21,796 bases of DNA, from the NCBI GenBank assembly GCA_035526665.1, contig DATLBY010000186.1, positions 1 through 21,796 of the forward strand, read 5' to 3'. The DNA comes from DATLBY01 sp035526665 (lineage in GTDB: Bacteria > Acidobacteriota > Terriglobia > Bryobacterales > Bryobacteraceae). The notes beneath the pieces are model-generated. The model had not been told where the DNA came from. It saw only the letters and a program-made list of their open reading frames with translations, and did no database searches. How positions within the stretch are numbered: position 1 is the stretch's first letter; the number at the start of each line of letters is the position of its first letter. Of the stretch, positions 7,259-15,645 are shown in pieces. Position numbers and translations under genes: made by a program.

Positions 7259-8368
7259 CTAGCACTTGGCGAGGGTGATCGGGGAAGGATTGGCGCCAGC
7301 TTCAGGCGGCGGGCAACTTGCCGGATTCTCAGGCATTGTCTCTACCACCTGCACTTCCCTACCGATGTGGTCACATGGCCGGGATCCGTAAGTCTGGGCA
7401 TACGCAAGCGTAAACTCAGCCCCGAGGAAGAAAATCTGGGCGGAATAGTAGACCCACACCAGGAGGATCACCAGTGATCCCGCAGCGCCATACGTGGACG
7501 AGATACCGGCGCGCCCCAAGTAGATGCCGATCAGTAGCTTGCCCAAGGTAAACAGCAGAGAGGTAATGGCGCCACCGAGCCAGACATCGGACCAGTTAAT
7601 AAGAAGATCCGGCAGCATTTTGTACATTAAAGAAAATAAAAAGGCAATAACCAAGAAGGAGAAGAGGAAATTTGCCGCCTGCAGAAGCCATTCCGGTGTG
7701 GGCAGATGTTCCCCAAAGGCGCCGCCCAAGGCCGAAAGTGCGGCGTTTAGCGCTAGCGACACCAACAAAAGAAAGCCGACTCCCAGCACTACACCGAAGG
7801 CCATCGTCCGATCCCGGAGCGTGGAAACAATGCTTCTCCAGCTGCTCCCGGTTCTTTTGGTGGGGACGCACCAAATCGTATTTAATGCGTCCCGCAATTC
7901 CGCAACTACGGAGGACGCGCCAAAAAAAAGAGTCATCAATCCAAGGAACGTGGCGAGGGCCCCGGCCGCCGGGCGGTGCGCACCCTTCAGCATGGCTTGG
8001 ATGGCTTCTGCTCCCTCTCGCCCTACCAAATCCTGGATTTGCCAGACGATTTGGCCTTCCGCGGCCTGCCTGCCAAAAAAGAATCCGGCGACGGCAATGA
8101 CGACAACGAGTAGCGGCGCGATGGACAACATAGAATAGAAGGCAAGAGAAGCTCCCAGCCGCGGCACTTTGTGATCAAACCAATTGGTCACAGTAGCGGT
8201 GAGTAACGCTTTGATTTGGACCCATTGAAGTTTCGAAGCCCGGCGTACCTCCTGCCGGGCGGTGGAGCCCTTCTCAATACCTGTTGTTTCAATGCGGGGG
8301 GCTGCTGATATCGGGACCGGCATGACGCACCTGTACAAAAGGACGCCAAAGTCAATCAGTAGTTTCAT
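7259..8368 (-). CDS. YihY/virulence factor BrkB family membrane protein
   Basis: A 369-residue inner-membrane protein of the YihY/BrkB family, once mis-annotated as RNase BN. Six hydrophobic segments lie at about 72-98, 134-153, 189-212, 231-250, 262-285 and 295-322. Family motifs are visible: LGASLAFYSMLSIAPLLVV near 71-89, and YGAAGSLVILLVWVYYSAQI followed by FFLGAEFT near 293-320. The biochemical role of the family is not established. The N-terminus (about 1-45) and the C-terminal tail after 330 are charged and cytoplasmic-like. The ATG at 8368 is used, but the ATG at 8323 (MPVPIS) has a better ribosome site (AGGTG) and may be the true start. It is transcribed divergently from the glycosidase gene. 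Confidence 0.9.
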   Translation of the reverse strand: MKLLIDFGVLLYRCVMPVPISAAPRIETTGIEKGSTARQEVRRASKLQWVQIKALLTATVTNWFDHKVPRLGASLAFYSMLSIAPLLVVVIAVAGFFFGRQAAEGQIVWQIQDLVGREGAEAIQAMLKGAHRPAAGALATFLGLMTLFFGASSVVAELRDALNTIWCVPTKRTGSSWRSIVSTLRDRTMAFGVVLGVGFLLLVSLALNAALSALGGAFGEHLPTPEWLLQAANFLFSFLVIAFLFSLMYKMLPDLLINWSDVWLGGAITSLLFTLGKLLIGIYLGRAGISSTYGAAGSLVILLVWVYYSAQIFFLGAEFTLAYAQTYGSRPCDHIGREVQVVETMPENPASCPPPEAGANPSPITLAKC

Positions 8369-8597
8369 CTACCGGGTAAGCCGCTAACCGCTGGATGCGA
8401 AACATTTCACATCTCCGAGAGTCTAAGTAACAGATATTTCGGCCCAGCGCCGCCTGTATCAGGCTGGCCTCTCAATTGGTTCGCGCGATCTGCGCTGAAG
8501 TTTCTCACAGTTAGCGGACCCTAGCGAGGGTGACGAAGAATCCGAGATCACCTGATTGGGGTGGTGTGTGCCTGAATTACTTTTCCGAGGGGGAGAT
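8369..8597. other. Intergenic region between divergent yihY and glycan-cassette genes
   Basis: These 229 bases must hold the promoters of two divergent units. I see no good -35/-10 pair on either strand, no tRNA-like structure and no credible ORF. A short stem-loop (GCCTG at 8452-8456 with CAGGC at 8460-8464) is the only symmetry noted and could be chance. Confidence 0.4.
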
Positions 8598-9764
8598 TTG
8601 CATCCAGAGCGTTTGTTCCGCAGCTTTTTTATGGGAGGCTTTGAATGCTCGTCGCACTGTCTGAAAACCGGCAAGCGGCTTGATTTGATTGGCGCAACAG
8701 ACCACGACCGGTATGCGCCGCTGGATTACCGGCGGCTCCAGGAGCTAGGGATAAAAACCGCTCGCGACGGCCTCCGGTGGCACCTGATTGAGCCGCGGCC
8801 GTATCACTATGATTTTTCTTCCGTGATTCCGATGATTCAGGCGGCCCAGGAAACAAGAACTCAGGTTATCTGGGATATTTGCCACTATGGCTGGCCCATG
8901 GACCTGGATGTATTTGCGCCGGAGTTTGTGAATCGCTTTACTTCATTATCCCGGGAATTTACCCGTGTGCTTACGCAGGAAAGCGATGAAGTACCGTATC
9001 TAGCGCCGATAAATGAAATTTCGTTCCTGGCGTGGGCAGGCGGCGACGTGGGCTACATCAATCCTTTTGCGCGGGGCCGCGGAAATGAATTAAAGGTTCA
9101 AATGGTGCGCGCCACGATTGAAGCAATTGAGGGAATCTGGGACGTGTGTCCGCAGGCGCGAATCGCCTCGATTGATCCACTGATACATATTATTCCGAGA
9201 CCGGGGGAGCCGGCGGAGGAGATTGCAGAGGCGGCGGCGTATAACCGGGTGCAATTTGAAGCCTGGGACATGCTGGCAGGGAGGTTATCGCCGGAACTCG
9301 GGGGGAAAGAGAAATATCTGGATATTATCGGCGTGAATTTTTACGACCGTAATGAGTGGTTCCATTACGGCCCTCCGGTATCGCGCTCGGAGCCGGAATA
9401 CCGGCCGTTCCGCGAATTGCTGCAGGACGCCTACGATCGCTACCGCCGTCCTTTATTCGTAGCCGAGACCGGCATTGAGGACGAGGCGCGGCCGGAATGG
9501 CTGGCCTACATCAGCGAAGAGGTGGTTGGCGCCTTGCAGAACGGCGTCCATATAGAAGGCCTGTGTCTCTACCCGGTTTTAAACCATCCCGGCTGGGATG
9601 ATGACCGCCATTGCTACAACGGACTTTGGGATTACGCGGACGAGCGGGGGGGGCGTGAGCGTTATGAGCCGCTTGCCCAGGAAGTGATGCTCCAATCCGC
9701 CAGAATCCAGCGTGTGCTGGCGGGCGAGGCGGCCAGCGTGGATCGCGTGGGAGTTACTGTTTAA
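8598..9764 (+). CDS. Glycoside hydrolase family 1-like protein, cytoplasmic
   Basis: A 388-residue TIM-barrel glycosidase-like protein resembling family 1 beta-glucosidases. Counting from the TTG at 8598, the barrel opens with FMGGFECSSH, and DGLRWHLIEP and IWDICHYGWP follow the clan pattern. PINEISF places a candidate acid/base at N139-E140, and FVAETGIEDE a candidate nucleophile at E290, so the retaining pair appears intact. There is no signal peptide, so it should act in the cytoplasm, and it is shorter than ordinary GH1 enzymes (about 450 residues). TTG 8598 is chosen because GAGG lies 7 bases upstream; ATG 8631 (MGGFEC) and TTG 8556 are alternatives. The glycosyltransferase follows after 32 bases, then UDP-galactopyranose mutase, suggesting a role in making or trimming a galactofuranose-containing glycan. 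The true substrate is unknown. Confidence 0.8.
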   Translation: MHPERLFRSFFMGGFECSSHCLKTGKRLDLIGATDHDRYAPLDYRRLQELGIKTARDGLRWHLIEPRPYHYDFSSVIPMIQAAQETRTQVIWDICHYGWPMDLDVFAPEFVNRFTSLSREFTRVLTQESDEVPYLAPINEISFLAWAGGDVGYINPFARGRGNELKVQMVRATIEAIEGIWDVCPQARIASIDPLIHIIPRPGEPAEEIAEAAAYNRVQFEAWDMLAGRLSPELGGKEKYLDIIGVNFYDRNEWFHYGPPVSRSEPEYRPFRELLQDAYDRYRRPLFVAETGIEDEARPEWLAYISEEVVGALQNGVHIEGLCLYPVLNHPGWDDDRHCYNGLWDYADERGGRERYEPLAQEVMLQSARIQRVLAGEAASVDRVGVTV

Positions 9765-9796
9765 AAACTTAAAACGACGCACTGAGGAGAATCATT

Positions 9797-11008
9797 GTGA
9801 ACTTTCATATCAATAACATTTTGACGGCCAGCGCAGACGACGTGCTTTGCTTATCGCACCTGCGATGGGGTTTTGTCTATCAGCGTCCGCAACATCTTCT
9901 CAGTAGATTCGCCCGCGACCGGAGAGTTTTCTTCGTGGAAGAACCGGTAACAACGGAAGGCGCGCCGCGCATGGAACTGCGCAAATGCCCGGAAAGCGGC
10001 GTGAATATTGTGGTTCCGCAGATTCCTGCGAATCTGAGCCCGGAAACCACCGCGACGATTCAAAAACTTCTGCTGAATAATTTAATTAAGGATCAGCATA
10101 TCGATGACTATCTGCTCTGGTACTACACGCCGATGGCGTTGCAATTTTCCCGGCACCTGACACCGAAGCTGACAGTTTTCGACGTCATGGATGAGCTCTC
10201 GGCTTTCAAGGGCGCTCCCCAAGACATGAAGGATCGAGAGGCAGAGTTGCTTCGCCGCGCGGATATCGTATTTACAGGCGGGCAGAGTTTATATGAAGCC
10301 AAGAAGGGCAGGCATGACGACCTGCACCCGTTTCCGAGCAGCGTTGATACGGCTCATTTCGGCTCCGCCCGGACGATTACCGTAGAACCGGAAGACCAGG
10401 CCGTCATTCCGCATCCGAGAATCGGGTACTGCGGTGTGATCGACGAACGCATGGATCTAGCGTTAATTGACAGTATTGCCGCGGCACGGCCTGATTGGCA
10501 CATCGTCATGGTGGGACCGGTGGTAAAGGTTGACCCTGAAACCCTACCGCACCGGGCTAATATTCATTTTCTGGGCGGCAAGACTTATAAGGAACTGCCG
10601 CAATATCTGGCAGGATGGGACGTAGCGATGCTTCCCTTCGCGCACAATGAATCCACCCGATTTATTAGTCCCACGAAAACTCCGGAGTACCTGGCCGCGG
10701 GCCTGCCGGTAGTCTCGACATCCATTACCGATGTGGTTCGACCGTACGGGGTGCAGAAACTCGTGCGGATCGCAGACACCGTGGATGACTTCGTCACCGC
10801 TATCCAAGGCGTGATGGAAGAGGAGGTCCATGATGCCGCCTGGCGGGCGCGAGTGGACGCCATGCTGGCGCATAACTCCTGGGACATCACGTGGCGCAGG
10901 ATGCGGAACCTGATCCATAGTAAACTGGCGCGCACGCAAAAGCCGCAGCAGATTGGAGCCATGGATCAGGGAGCGATTCCGGTGCGGACCGTGGTTTTGG
11001 GCGATTGA
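9797..11008 (+). CDS. GT-B glycosyltransferase (GT4-like)
   Basis: A 403-residue glycosyltransferase of the GT-B fold. The N-terminal half opens with VLCLSHLRWGFVYQRPQH (about 16-33), the characteristic start of a GT4-like subgroup. The C-terminal nucleotide-sugar domain has IGYCGVIDERMDL (209-221), a central RPDWHIVMVGP strand (231-241) and SPTKTPEYLAAGLPVVS (291-307), the family's P-x-K-x-x-E-Y-L-A-x-G donor-binding motif. It has no membrane segment and is probably cytoplasmic or peripheral. The start is GTG at 9797 with GAGGAG 7 bases upstream; no ATG fits. Lying between the GH1-like gene and the mutase, a plausible but unproven donor is UDP-galactofuranose. Donor and acceptor cannot be read from the sequence. 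Confidence 0.88.
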   Translation: MNFHINNILTASADDVLCLSHLRWGFVYQRPQHLLSRFARDRRVFFVEEPVTTEGAPRMELRKCPESGVNIVVPQIPANLSPETTATIQKLLLNNLIKDQHIDDYLLWYYTPMALQFSRHLTPKLTVFDVMDELSAFKGAPQDMKDREAELLRRADIVFTGGQSLYEAKKGRHDDLHPFPSSVDTAHFGSARTITVEPEDQAVIPHPRIGYCGVIDERMDLALIDSIAAARPDWHIVMVGPVVKVDPETLPHRANIHFLGGKTYKELPQYLAGWDVAMLPFAHNESTRFISPTKTPEYLAAGLPVVSTSITDVVRPYGVQKLVRIADTVDDFVTAIQGVMEEEVHDAAWRARVDAMLAHNSWDITWRRMRNLIHSKLARTQKPQQIGAMDQGAIPVRTVVLGD

Positions 11009-11065
11009 AGCGTAAGCGCGGCCAACAGGTTCAGTAACAAAGGGTGATAGAGAAAGGTTCTGACT

Positions 11066-12223
11066 ATGTTCGATTACCTCATTGTGGGAGCGGGTTACGC
11101 CGGCAGTGTGATCGCGGAGCGTCTGGCGCGGAAGTTCAATAAGAAGGTCCTGCTATGCGACCGCCGTCCGCACATAGGAGGCAATGCATACGATCATTAC
11201 AACGCAGAAGGGATTCTGGTGCACAAGTACGGCCCGCATATTTTCCATACCAATTCGGCGGACGTATTCGAGTACCTGTCCCAATTCACAAAGTGGCGCA
11301 ACTACGAGCATCGCGTGCTGGCGAGCGTGGATGGCAAACTGGTCCCCATCCCAATTAACCTGGACACGGTAAACAAGCTATATAACCTCAACCTTACTTC
11401 AGACGAGTTGGAAGGCTTCTTTGAAGCGCGCGCAGAGAAGAAAGACCAGATCCGTACTTCAGAAGATGTAGTGGTGGGCCGCGTAGGCCGTGAGCTGTAC
11501 GAAAAAATGTTCCGCGGATACACGCGCAAGCAGTGGGGATTGGATCCGTCCGAGCTGGATTCGTCGGTGATCGCCAGAATACCGGTCCGAACCAACAGAG
11601 ACGACCGCTACTTTACGGACACGTATCAGGCTATGCCGCTCCATGGGTATACACGCATGTTTGAAAATATGCTGGATCACCCGAACATCAAGATCATGTT
11701 GAATACCGACTATCGGGATATCGAGAGAATCGTCCCGTTTCAGGAGATGGTGTACTCGGGACCAGTGGATGAGTTTTTCGACTGCAGATTCGGAAAATTG
11801 CCTTACCGCTCGCTGGAGTTCGAGCATGTCACAGTGGACAGGGAAGTCTTCCAGGAGGCTCCCGTGGTGAACTATCCACAGGAGCACGCCTATACCCGGA
11901 TCACTGAGTTCAAGTACCTGACTGGCCAGCAGCATCAAAAAACCAGTGTGGTTTACGAATATCCCAAGGCCGAAGGCGATCCGTACTATCCAGTACCGCG
12001 TCCGGACAATGCGGTGCTGTACAAGAAGTACCAAGCGCTGGCTGAGTCGACCCCCAAAGTGCACTTCGTAGGCCGCTTGGCCACCTACAAGTACTACAAC
12101 ATGGACCAAGTGGTAGCGCAGGCGCTGACGCTGGTGGCAAAACTGCAGGGCACGCAGCGGCTGGAGTTGACACGTGAGCCGGAGCGGCCGGCGGCTCCCG
12201 TTCTGATTCCCGCGGTTAGCTGA
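11066..12223 (+). CDS. glf: UDP-galactopyranose mutase
   Basis: A 385-residue flavoenzyme that interconverts UDP-galactopyranose and UDP-galactofuranose using reduced FAD; it is the committed step to galactofuranose. The dinucleotide motif VGAGYAGS is at 7-14, followed by the UGM signature HIGGNAYDHYN (36-46) and KYGPHIFHTN (54-63). GYTRKQWG (151-158) carries the conserved substrate-site tryptophan and arginine. YTRITEFKYLTG (276-287) and the FAD-contacting FVGRLATYKYYNMDQ (334-348) are also intact, so the enzyme should be active. Length matches bacterial UGMs (about 370-390), with a proline-rich tail after about 365. The ATG at 11066 has AAAGG upstream. It is the last gene of the cassette; the stop overlaps the opposite DUF2520 gene by 8 bases. 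Confidence 0.97.
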   Translation: MFDYLIVGAGYAGSVIAERLARKFNKKVLLCDRRPHIGGNAYDHYNAEGILVHKYGPHIFHTNSADVFEYLSQFTKWRNYEHRVLASVDGKLVPIPINLDTVNKLYNLNLTSDELEGFFEARAEKKDQIRTSEDVVVGRVGRELYEKMFRGYTRKQWGLDPSELDSSVIARIPVRTNRDDRYFTDTYQAMPLHGYTRMFENMLDHPNIKIMLNTDYRDIERIVPFQEMVYSGPVDEFFDCRFGKLPYRSLEFEHVTVDREVFQEAPVVNYPQEHAYTRITEFKYLTGQQHQKTSVVYEYPKAEGDPYYPVPRPDNAVLYKKYQALAESTPKVHFVGRLATYKYYNMDQVVAQALTLVAKLQGTQRLELTREPERPAAPVLIPAVS

Positions 12224-12998
12224 CGTTTGCCATCGAGTCGACACCGGCTCCCAAGATCTGCCGGTAGAATTTTGCCAGCGGCTCACTTTTTTGAGCGAGC
12301 GCTCCTGCCCTCGCTTCGATACCAGCCGAGCGCTCCGGGAGCCATGCCCGCCGCTGCGATTTGCTGAATCCGCCGACGGTGCGTAGCGCGGCGCCAGCGA
12401 CGAGAGCATCCGCCTCGCGGGACTGGATCCCCGCCAGCCGTAGCGCCTGTGAAGCTGCCTGCAACAACGGAATCATGGCTGACGCCGCCAGGTCGAGACC
12501 CGCAAGGTAAAGAGTCTTCCCTCCCCGGTTGACCTGAACGGAGCGCGTACCCGCACGATCCACCAGCACTTTCATCGCGCTGATGGCAGCCGTATGGCCT
12601 TCCATCAGTACGCGGCTGCCATCAACGTGGTCAATGAAGTTGAATGAACCCGTTGCAGCTCCTCGGGCATGCAGCGGATCCAGGATCGCACTATCGCGTG
12701 ACGAGTCGACAAGAATCACACGGCGGTTTTTCCACGGGAATTTTACGCCTGCAAGATGCTTCACCGTCGTCTCGGCCGCTGTGTCCGGCACGCTGATAAT
12801 AATAATATCCGCAGTCCAAAGGTCCTCGTACGAGGCAACGGCCCAGCCGCCGCCAATGACGTTGACGGTGCGGCTGGAAACCCTCAGAGAACCAGACAGA
12901 ACCGGGCCGAGGTGGTTCCGCAGATTGGGCAGGCGCGCGAGGGCGGTGCGGCTAACGGCTCCCGCGCACACCAGGGCTGCTTGCGGTAGTCTCTTCAT
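12216..12998 (-). CDS. Rossmann-fold/DUF2520 protein
   Basis: A 260-residue protein of the two-domain Rossmann-like plus DUF2520 type, related to pyrroline-5-carboxylate and ketopantoate reductase folds. Residues about 5-125 form the nucleotide-binding half: TADIIIISVPDTA (62-74) and RRVILVDSSRDS (92-103) are the expected strands. Residues about 130-255 are the helical DUF2520 half (KTLYLAGLDLAASAMIPLL onward). The usual GxGxxG is degenerate (ALVCAGAVSRTAL, 8-20), so cofactor binding is uncertain. The function of the family is unknown. The ATG at 12998 is used; an ATG at 13007 would add three residues. The start lies 47 bases inside the end of uvrB and the stop overlaps glf on the other strand. 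It is probably co-transcribed with uvrB. Confidence 0.75.
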   Translation of the reverse strand: MKRLPQAALVCAGAVSRTALARLPNLRNHLGPVLSGSLRVSSRTVNVIGGGWAVASYEDLWTADIIIISVPDTAAETTVKHLAGVKFPWKNRRVILVDSSRDSAILDPLHARGAATGSFNFIDHVDGSRVLMEGHTAAISAMKVLVDRAGTRSVQVNRGGKTLYLAGLDLAASAMIPLLQAASQALRLAGIQSREADALVAGAALRTVGGFSKSQRRAWLPERSAGIEARAGALAQKSEPLAKFYRQILGAGVDSMANVS

Positions 12999-14976
12999 AT
13001 ATTCCACGTGACCGGATAGCCTTCAAACGATCCCGAAGCTGTGCGGCCTTTTCGAACTCGAAGTGTTTGGCGGCTTCGCGCATCTGCTGCTCCAACTCGG
13101 CCAGGTATTTGTCGCGATCCTCCGGAGTCATTTCTTCCGTCGGGCTCTCAGGCTCGATCGGGACGGTAACATAATCCGCTTCCGCAATGGCAACCAGGCT
13201 CATATCGATGGGCTTGATAATCGACTGCGGAGTAATGTGATTTTCCACATTGTAGGCAACCTGGATGCTGCGCCGCCGGTTGGTCTCGCCGATGGCCCGC
13301 TTCATGCTATCCGTCATCACGTCAGCGTAAAGGATAGCGCGGCCGTTCACATTGCGCGCCGCCCGGCCGATTGTCTGGATCAGGGATCCGCCGGATCGCA
13401 GGAATCCTTCCTTATCCGCATCCAGTATGGCGACCAGCGATACCTCGGGCAGATCCAGCCCTTCGCGCAGGAGATTCACTCCGATCAAGGCGTCATATTC
13501 GCCGCGGCGAAGATCCCGCAGAATCTTAATCCGGTCGAGGGTGCTGACTTCCGAGTGCAGGTAGGCACAGCGGACCCCCACTTCGGTGTAATATTCCGCC
13601 AGATCCTCAGACATGCGTTTGGTGAGAGTAGTGACCAGCACCCGTTCATTTCGTTCCGTGCGAAGCCGGATCTCATTCAACAGATCGTCCACTTGTCCCT
13701 TGATCGGCCGGATGTCGATCTCGGGATCCACCAGACCAGTGGGCCGGATGATCTGCTCCACCACCTCACCCGCGGACTTGGTGAGTTCGTAGGGGCCGGG
13801 AGTCGCTGACACATACACCAACTGATTCACGCGATTCTCAAACTCCTCGAAGGTGAGCGGCCGGTTATCCTTGGCGCTGGGAAGACGGAATCCAAAGGAC
13901 ACCAGCGTCTCTTTTCGCGAACGGTCGCCGTGGTACATGGCCTGCAACTGAGGCATGGTCTGATGGCTCTCATCGATAAAGATCAGAGCATCATGCGGTA
14001 AATAGTCCAGTAGCGTGGGCGGCGCTTCGCCCGGGAGGCGGCCGGAGAAATGCCGGGAATAGTTTTCGATTCCATGGCAGTAGCCGATCTGCTTGATCAT
14101 CTCAAGATCGAACATGGTGCGCTGATACAGACGCTGGGCTTCAATCAGCTTTCCCTGGCTTTCCAGCTCCTTGTGCCACCACTGAAGTTCCAGCTCAATG
14201 CTGCGCATGGCTTGTTCGCGGCTTGCGGGCGTGGCCACATAGTGCGTTTTCGGATAAATCGGCAGCCGCAGATAGGTTTGGCGGATCTGGCCCAGGAGCG
14301 GATCGATTTGTGACAAACTCTCGATCTCGTCGCCAAACAGCTCAATCCGGTAGGCGTAATCGTCGTAGGTGGGATAAACCTCTATCACATCTCCGCGGAC
14401 ACGAAAGGTGCCGCGTACGAAATCATGATCGCTGCGCGCGTACAGCACTTCCACCAGCCTGGCCGTCAGTTCCTTGCGCGAGATCCGCTGCCCCTTCTCC
14501 AGCATGATGAGCATGCCGTAGTACGCTTCGGGCGAACCTAACCCGTAGATGCAGCTGACGCTGGCCACGATAATGCAGTCACGGCGCTCGAAGAGCGACC
14601 GGGTGGCCGAAAGCCGCAGTTTATCCAGCTCCTCATTGATCGTGGATTCTTTCTCGATGTAGACGTCGCCGGCTGGGATGTATGCCTCGGGCTGGTAATA
14701 GTCGTAATAGCTGACGAAGTACTCGACGGCATTGCGAGGAAAGAAAGTTTTGAATTCGTGATACAGCTGGGCGGCCAAAAGTTTGTTGTGCGCCAGCACG
14801 AGCGAAGGTCGTCCGGAGGTTTCAATCACCTTGGCCATGGTGAAAGTCTTTCCCGAACCCGTAACCCCCAACAGCACCTGGTGTTTCTCCCCTTCCTTTA
14901 CGCCCTGCAGCAACTGCTGGATGGCGGTCTCCTGGTCGCCCCGGGGACGATAGGTAAGCGCCAGTTCAAAGCCCAT
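12952..14976 (-). CDS. uvrB: Excinuclease ABC subunit UvrB
   Basis: A 674-residue UvrB, the usual length. It is the damage-verifying helicase-like subunit of nucleotide excision repair and works with UvrA and UvrC. Walker A is GVTGSGKT (37-44), followed by the DNA-wedge beta-hairpin around YYDYYQPEAYIPAGD (90-104). FIDESH is Walker B. The helicase motifs TLTKRMSEDLAEYY, GVNLLREGLDLPEVS and QTIGRAARN are in order. The C-terminal UVR domain (LAELEQQMREAAKHFEFEKA) that contacts UvrC is present. The ATG at 14976 is chosen because it gives the family N-terminus (FELALTYRPRGDQ) and has GGAGAG just upstream; the open frame runs to 15660 but would overlap the opposite gene. No LexA-type box was seen upstream. 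Confidence 0.97.
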   Translation of the reverse strand: MGFELALTYRPRGDQETAIQQLLQGVKEGEKHQVLLGVTGSGKTFTMAKVIETSGRPSLVLAHNKLLAAQLYHEFKTFFPRNAVEYFVSYYDYYQPEAYIPAGDVYIEKESTINEELDKLRLSATRSLFERRDCIIVASVSCIYGLGSPEAYYGMLIMLEKGQRISRKELTARLVEVLYARSDHDFVRGTFRVRGDVIEVYPTYDDYAYRIELFGDEIESLSQIDPLLGQIRQTYLRLPIYPKTHYVATPASREQAMRSIELELQWWHKELESQGKLIEAQRLYQRTMFDLEMIKQIGYCHGIENYSRHFSGRLPGEAPPTLLDYLPHDALIFIDESHQTMPQLQAMYHGDRSRKETLVSFGFRLPSAKDNRPLTFEEFENRVNQLVYVSATPGPYELTKSAGEVVEQIIRPTGLVDPEIDIRPIKGQVDDLLNEIRLRTERNERVLVTTLTKRMSEDLAEYYTEVGVRCAYLHSEVSTLDRIKILRDLRRGEYDALIGVNLLREGLDLPEVSLVAILDADKEGFLRSGGSLIQTIGRAARNVNGRAILYADVMTDSMKRAIGETNRRRSIQVAYNVENHITPQSIIKPIDMSLVAIAEADYVTVPIEPESPTEEMTPEDRDKYLAELEQQMREAAKHFEFEKAAQLRDRLKAIRSRGIYEETTASSPGVRGSR

Positions 14977-15072
14977 CTCTCCAGTATCGACCCTATGCAA
15001 TGAAACACCGCTCCGAAGCCGACTGCGGCCGGTGATGTCAAGCGCATGGCGAAATGAGAAACTAAGAAGATC
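14977..15072. promoter_or_regulatory. Shared divergent control region for uvrB and the dehydrogenase cluster
   Basis: These 96 bases separate two divergent starts and probably contain both promoters. On the minus strand a perfect -35 hexamer TTGACA lies at 15036-15041, but no A/T-rich -10 follows at 16-18 bases, so the promoter is unproven. No SOS box of the CTGT-N8-ACAG or GAAC-N4-GTTC type was found. Confidence 0.3.
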
Positions 15073-15636
15073 ATGCATCGCCGGACCCTGATACAGACGT
15101 TGCTGGGAGTTTCCGTTTCCGGCCCTTTCCGATTTGAACTTGCGGCCCAGGAGGAAATTCCGAAGCTGGCCTTGGCCGCGGCGGACGCTGCCTCCGAGGC
15201 GATTCCCCGCTTTCTCGCGCCGGCGGAATTCGCGGCGTTCCGGCATCTTGGAACCATTCTGATGCCTGCTTCCGAGGTGATGCCCGGAGCAGCGGAGGCC
15301 GAGGCGGCTGAATTTCTGGATTTTCTGTTGTTCCAATCCGATCGCGAAACCCAGACGTTGTACCGCAGAGGAATTGAGAAGCTTCAAAAGGATGCGATGG
15401 CACAGGGCCGGAAGAGTTTCGTCAGCATGACGGACGCAGAGGCGGCCCCGCTGCTGGCGCCGCTGCAAAATCCGTGGACGTACGAAGGCCCGGCAGAGCC
15501 GTACGCAAAATTTCTGCAGGCTGCGAAACTTGCCTTTTGGCAGGCGACATTGAACTCGCGCCAGTGGGCGACCGCATCCGCGGGCAGGACGCGACGCGGC
15601 GCGGGTCTGGACACCTACTGGCTCCCAATCGAATAA
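15073..15636 (+). CDS. Gluconate 2-dehydrogenase subunit 3-like protein, Tat-type signal
   Basis: A 187-residue small subunit of the gluconate 2-dehydrogenase (GADH) type. Its start MHRRTLIQTLLG carries an RR pair ahead of a short hydrophobic stretch, consistent with a Tat signal, though the hydrophobic core is weak. The body shows the family's pattern: FLAPAEFAAFRHLGTILMPA (about 47-66), then AEAAEFLDFLLFQSD (about 76-90). In GADH complexes this subunit travels with the FAD subunit, often taking it across the membrane through the shared Tat signal. The GMC subunit downstream has no signal peptide, which fits such piggy-back export. The stop is 9 bases before the GMC gene, so the two are an operon. 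Confidence 0.85.
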   Translation: MHRRTLIQTLLGVSVSGPFRFELAAQEEIPKLALAAADAASEAIPRFLAPAEFAAFRHLGTILMPASEVMPGAAEAEAAEFLDFLLFQSDRETQTLYRRGIEKLQKDAMAQGRKSFVSMTDAEAAPLLAPLQNPWTYEGPAEPYAKFLQAAKLAFWQATLNSRQWATASAGRTRRGAGLDTYWLPIE

Positions 15637-15645
15637 CGACACACT

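Noticed and set aside
7524..8138. A 204-codon plus-strand ORF opposite yihY.
   Set aside because: It is low-complexity, rich in S, K and P, and antisense to clear membrane segments of the YihY protein.
11459..12409. A 316-codon minus-strand ORF over glf.
   Set aside because: It lies antisense to a well-conserved UDP-galactopyranose mutase and has no protein-like features; it is a G+C-driven shadow frame.
13063..13809. A 248-codon plus-strand ORF over uvrB.
   Set aside because: It is antisense to highly conserved UvrB helicase motifs, with no ribosome site or recognisable domain.
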